64,000 bases of DNA from Bacillus sp. 123MFChir2. Lineage in GTDB: Bacteria; Bacillota; Bacilli; Bacillales; Bacillaceae_G. The first letter of the stretch is position 1. Each line of letters starts with the position of its first letter. Below are positions 61,408 through 64,000 of the stretch, one piece after another. The position numbers were made by a program, and so were the translations under genes. Location of the stretch: assembly GCF_000383235.1 (NCBI RefSeq), contig NZ_KB910926.1, positions 62,001 through 126,000 of the forward strand, given 5' to 3'. Under the pieces are notes generated by a model that had not been told where the DNA came from, did no database searches, and saw only the letters and a program-made list of their open reading frames with translations.

Positions 61408-62268
61408 ATGCACGCGCAGAAACTAGGAGCTGAAATTAAAAAGATTAGAGTAATGAGAGGTTTAACTCAAAAGCAGTTATCTGATAACATATGTCATCAA
61501 TCGGAAATAAGTAGAATTGAATCAGGAGTAGTATATCCAAGTATGGATATACTGCAAGGAATGGCGGCGAAGCTACAAATACCGATCATTCATTTTTATG
61601 AAGTACTGGCTTATTCTGATATTGAACGAAAAAAACAATTTATGAGTCATATTAAAGCACTATGTAAACAAAAGAAGTATGAAGAAATTTATAAAAAGGT
61701 ATGGGATGAATTAAAGAAAGAGGAAGATCATCCAGAGTTTCAACAGTTTCTTCTTTGGCATCATCACTTATCAGGGTACGTATTAAAAAAAATAAATTAT
61801 GACTATTGCATTTTGGAATTGAAAAAATTAATAAATCAACAATTAGTTGGTATCGATGTCTTTCAGAATTTACATATCGAAAATTCAATTGCAAATATTT
61901 ATGCGGAAAATGGACATATTCAAAAGAGTCTCGAACTGTATCAAGATATTTTAAAACAGTTGGAGTCATTACATAGTAACAGGGAATTTGCGGTAAAGGT
62001 TGGCTATAATTATGCTAAGACATTGTATTCAGATGAACAATATGAACGGGCTCTTTATCAGGTTGAAAAAGCAATTGAAACGTCATGCGGTATGGGCAAC
62101 ATGACACTCATTGGGCAATTATTTTATCAAAAAGGAGAATGCCTTAAAAAGCTAGGGCATTCGGAAGATGAGATTAGAACTGCTTATGAAAAAGCGCTTT
62201 TCTTTTTTGAACTATTAGATCTACATTCTTATAAAAATACACTATTAAACAAACTAAATATTCAATGA
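61408..62268 (+). CDS. plcR: Virulence regulator PlcR
   Basis: A 286-residue RNPP-family quorum-sensing regulator. The N-terminal helix-turn-helix (KLGAEIKKIRVMRGLTQKQL to SRIESGVVYPSMDIL, residues 5-55) is followed by TPR-like repeats (about 70-280, with YCILELKKLINQQLVGIDVFQNL and FYQKGECLKKLG). PlcR bound to the imported PapR peptide activates secreted phospholipases, enterotoxins and proteases through PlcR boxes. The length equals known PlcR, but substitutions are scattered throughout compared with the B. cereus form I remember. papR follows at once. Confidence 0.96.
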   Translation: MHAQKLGAEIKKIRVMRGLTQKQLSDNICHQSEISRIESGVVYPSMDILQGMAAKLQIPIIHFYEVLAYSDIERKKQFMSHIKALCKQKKYEEIYKKVWDELKKEEDHPEFQQFLLWHHHLSGYVLKKINYDYCILELKKLINQQLVGIDVFQNLHIENSIANIYAENGHIQKSLELYQDILKQLESLHSNREFAVKVGYNYAKTLYSDEQYERALYQVEKAIETSCGMGNMTLIGQLFYQKGECLKKLGHSEDEIRTAYEKALFFFELLDLHSYKNTLLNKLNIQ

Positions 62269-62281
62269 GGTAAAAAATGGT

Positions 62282-62297
62282 TATGCATAATTGCATG
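62282..62297 (+). promoter_or_regulatory. Near-consensus PlcR box upstream of papR
   Basis: TATGCATAATTGCATG matches TATGnAnnnnTnCATA except at the final base. It lies 56 bp before the papR start. Confidence 0.6.
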
Positions 62298-62352
62298 TTT
62301 TATGGATAAAATTTCATGTTATATTAGAAAAAAAGACATGGGGGAATGGAAT

Positions 62353-62499
62353 ATGAAGAAAATTCTTGTTGGTAGTTTATTAACATTAGCAATGCTAGCT
62401 GGTATTTCATTTGGTAGTGTGCTAGTAGATCAAAATCAAGCAGTAACAAATCATAATGATGTAGTACAATTAGCTTCAGATTTACCATATGAGCACTAA
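62353..62499 (+). CDS. papR: Quorum-sensing signal precursor PapR
   Basis: A 48-residue precursor. The signal peptide is MKKILVGSLLTLAMLAGISFG, and the C-terminal heptapeptide, the secreted and reimported signal, is SDLPYEH. The reference B. cereus peptide is ADLPFEF, so this is a different pherotype with Tyr and His. GGGGG lies eight bases before the ATG. It follows plcR by 84 bp and has its own PlcR-like box. Confidence 0.93.
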   Translation: MKKILVGSLLTLAMLAGISFGSVLVDQNQAVTNHNDVVQLASDLPYEH

Positions 62500-62507
62500 A
62501 ATATAAA

Positions 62508-62545
62508 AACAACCGTCTATTCAAGACGGTTGTTTCTTTTTTTAG
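62508..62545 (+). terminator. Terminator after papR
   Basis: AACAACCGTCT pairs with AGACGGTTGTT around five bases, followed by a long T-run. Confidence 0.88.
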
Positions 62546-62570
62546 GCCTTTTTCTAAATTTTTATTTCTC

Positions 62571-63764
62571 TTATAGAAAAAAAGAAAGTAACGTTCCAAT
62601 CCATTCCTTCCCTTTATCCAAAAAGGATAAAGAAGAAACATCGTCCATAGAAAGTAAAACAGCTGCTTCTAAATCTTGATCAATTTCTTTTTTCACTTGT
62701 TCTAAAAATGGTGAGCCATATAATATACAATTAATTTCATGGTTAATATATAAGCTTCGCTTATCAAAGTTTGCTGTTCCAATATCACAAATACAGTCAT
62801 CTACCATTACAATTTTCGCGTGAAAAAATCCATCTAGAAATTCGTAAATATGACAGCCGGCTTGAATAAGCTTCCGGCAATATGGAAGTTTTGCTTCGCG
62901 AACAAAGGGATGATCCGCTTTTTTAGGTACGAGTATCGTGATGCGAACGCCTCTTCTTTGGGCACGCAGCAATGCGTTCATTAGTTTTTTGCTAGGAATA
63001 AAATAGGGCGTACCAATATACAGCTCTTTTGTTGCCTTTTCAATGAGATCGAGAAAAGTTTGTTGTAAATATGCACCGTCAGTTGGTATGAACTGATGAG
63101 CAGTCGCCCCCTTTTTTAGTATCGGAAAATAATAATTTTCGTGCAATAAGTCTTCATTTGTATCATCGCGCCAATCGTGTAGAAACTGCGTTTGCAAATC
63201 TTGTACACCTTCTTCGGTAAGCCGTAGATGATAGTCACGCCAAGGCCCTAGTTCTTTGTTGTGTCCTAAATATTCTTCCCCGATGTTGAAGCCCCCAATG
63301 TATCCAATTTTCCCATCAATAATTGTAATTTTTCGATGGTTTCTTTGGTTAACAGAGAAAAAGAGAAAGGGAAGGCGAATTTTATGACAAAATGAAAAAT
63401 GTACACCGCGCTCCCTTAAGTTATGGATCATTTGTTTTGACAAATGATGGCTACCGATTCGGTCAAGAAGAAGGCGAACTTCAATACCCTGCTCAGCTTT
63501 TTCCGTTAAAAGTTGTAAAAAGGTATGGCTAATCTCATCATTTTTTACGATAAAAAACAAAATATGTATATGATGTTTAGCGTGTTGTATATCAGTAAAT
63601 AGTTCCTTATATAATGTTTGACCATATGTATAAAGTTTAAAATTACTATGGCGTACAGGGAAGGAACGTAGTTTAAGGTTGTTTAAATGGATTTTTCTTC
63701 CGCATATAAAGTCGAAAGTTGCCCACAGTAAGAGAAAGATAAGGACGAGAAATAAAAAGTTCAT
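62571..63764 (-). CDS. cls: Cardiolipin synthase-like phospholipase D protein
   Basis: A 397-residue membrane-anchored protein with one N-terminal helix (residues 2-20). Two HKD-type motifs are present: NHRKITIIDGKIGYIGG (HxK...D, about residue 141) and FHAKIVMVDDCICDIGTANFDKRSL (about 315). Cardiolipin synthases join two phosphatidylglycerols at the membrane. It is shorter than the 480-510 residue ClsA type and lacks the second N-terminal helix, resembling the YwiE/YwjE short group of Bacillus. It converges with plcR-papR. Confidence 0.87.
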   Translation of the reverse strand: MNFLFLVLIFLLLWATFDFICGRKIHLNNLKLRSFPVRHSNFKLYTYGQTLYKELFTDIQHAKHHIHILFFIVKNDEISHTFLQLLTEKAEQGIEVRLLLDRIGSHHLSKQMIHNLRERGVHFSFCHKIRLPFLFFSVNQRNHRKITIIDGKIGYIGGFNIGEEYLGHNKELGPWRDYHLRLTEEGVQDLQTQFLHDWRDDTNEDLLHENYYFPILKKGATAHQFIPTDGAYLQQTFLDLIEKATKELYIGTPYFIPSKKLMNALLRAQRRGVRITILVPKKADHPFVREAKLPYCRKLIQAGCHIYEFLDGFFHAKIVMVDDCICDIGTANFDKRSLYINHEINCILYGSPFLEQVKKEIDQDLEAAVLLSMDDVSSLSFLDKGKEWIGTLLSFFL

Positions 63765-63789
63765 GTAGTCATTCCCCCCTCTATATTCA

Positions 63790-63890
63790 TTTTTATCCCG
63801 CTATTTGCCCACCCCTAGATATTCAGAGACTATTGGCATCAATGGGAAAGGAAAAACCCTACTGCTGAAAGTGTCGCTTTATAGTTTCAC
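63790..63890 (-). repeat. Family B repeat, degenerate reverse copy
   Basis: TTTTATCCCGCTATTTGCCC, ACCCCTAGATATTCAG, CTACTGCTGAAAGTGTCGCT and TTATAGTTTCAC follow the order of the 56253 copy but with many changes. Confidence 0.55.
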
Positions 63891-63940
63891 CGAAATAAAA
63901 AGCTTTATGAAAAAATATATTGTTGTATAACAAAAAACTG

Positions 63941-63968
63941 TTGACTGAATGCTCACTCATCATATAAT
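63941..63968 (+). promoter_or_regulatory. Promoter with a TetR-like operator, gene lies past the window
   Basis: TTGACT, 16 bp, TATAAT. The imperfect dyad TGACTGA-ATGC-TCACTCA (63942-63959) overlaps the -35 element and spacer, the usual position for TetR/AcrR repressors. Confidence 0.6.
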
Positions 63969-64000
63969 GGGAGTAGGGGTAGTGAATTCAGAAAATTATT

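Noticed and set aside
62324-62641. 105-codon minus-strand frame over papR
   Set aside because: It is antisense to papR and its terminator; papR is unmistakable.

Overview
The window is a low-GC Firmicute chromosome segment from the Bacillus cereus group. The strongest evidence is a plcR-papR quorum-sensing pair beside the relic of a neutral protease gene. Supporting evidence is synteny with the ywd/ywf/ywh/ywi and yvf blocks of Bacillus subtilis, strong GGAGG-type ribosome sites, and short dispersed repeats of the kind called bcr in this group. The PlcR and PapR sequences differ noticeably from the B. cereus sensu stricto forms I remember, so a divergent member such as B. cytotoxicus is possible; that is inference only. 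No rRNA, tRNA, CRISPR array, prophage or intact insertion sequence was seen.

Layout. 0-2.5 kb: end of a surface-polysaccharide locus (O-antigen-ligase-like protein, GT4 and WecB/TagA-type glycosyltransferases). 2.7-9.4 kb: a NiaP-like MFS transporter, an atypical LytTR regulator, cstA with a ybdD-like partner, a membrane diguanylate cyclase and pdxK. 9.6-12.2 kb: a ClC-type channel and a MaoC-like hydratase around a 1-kb repeat-rich gap. 12.4-18.2 kb: a SAM-I riboswitch, metY-metA, then hom-thrC-thrB, so homoserine supply and use sit side by side. 18.2-23.8 kb: a YczE-like membrane protein, a LacI regulator, an SGNH hydrolase with a two-gene ABC exporter, ung and a DUF3817 protein. 24.4-31.5 kb: a HAD phosphatase, a truncated ywdJ-like permease, a YugO-like potassium channel, ywdI, ywdK, the spore germination pair gerQ-cwlJ, a D,D-carboxypeptidase and hemQ. 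31.7-35 kb: pta, lipL, rsfA and a yuzB-like gene. 35-39.7 kb: a Fur-box-preceded siderophore transporter (two permeases, ATPase, binding lipoprotein) broken up by repeats. 39.8-46.8 kb: ywfO, ywhB, ywhC, ywhD, a GNAT enzyme, pbpG and a TRM11-like methyltransferase. 47-50.4 kb: a MepB-family gene, a glycerophosphodiesterase and a MerR-MFS pair. 50.5-56.1 kb: speE-speB, a YxeA-like protein and ywiB-argS. 56.3-60.7 kb: map and a yvfRSTU-like ABC exporter with its own two-component system. 60.7-64 kb: nprB relic, plcR, papR, a cardiolipin synthase and a promoter with a TetR-like operator for a gene beyond the edge.

The main unexplained structure is repetitive DNA. Eleven copies of a roughly 190-205 bp element with imperfect terminal inverted repeats, four copies of a second family and several copies of a third and fourth family fill almost every long intergenic gap. 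One third-family copy is inserted inside a second-family copy at 37.4 kb.
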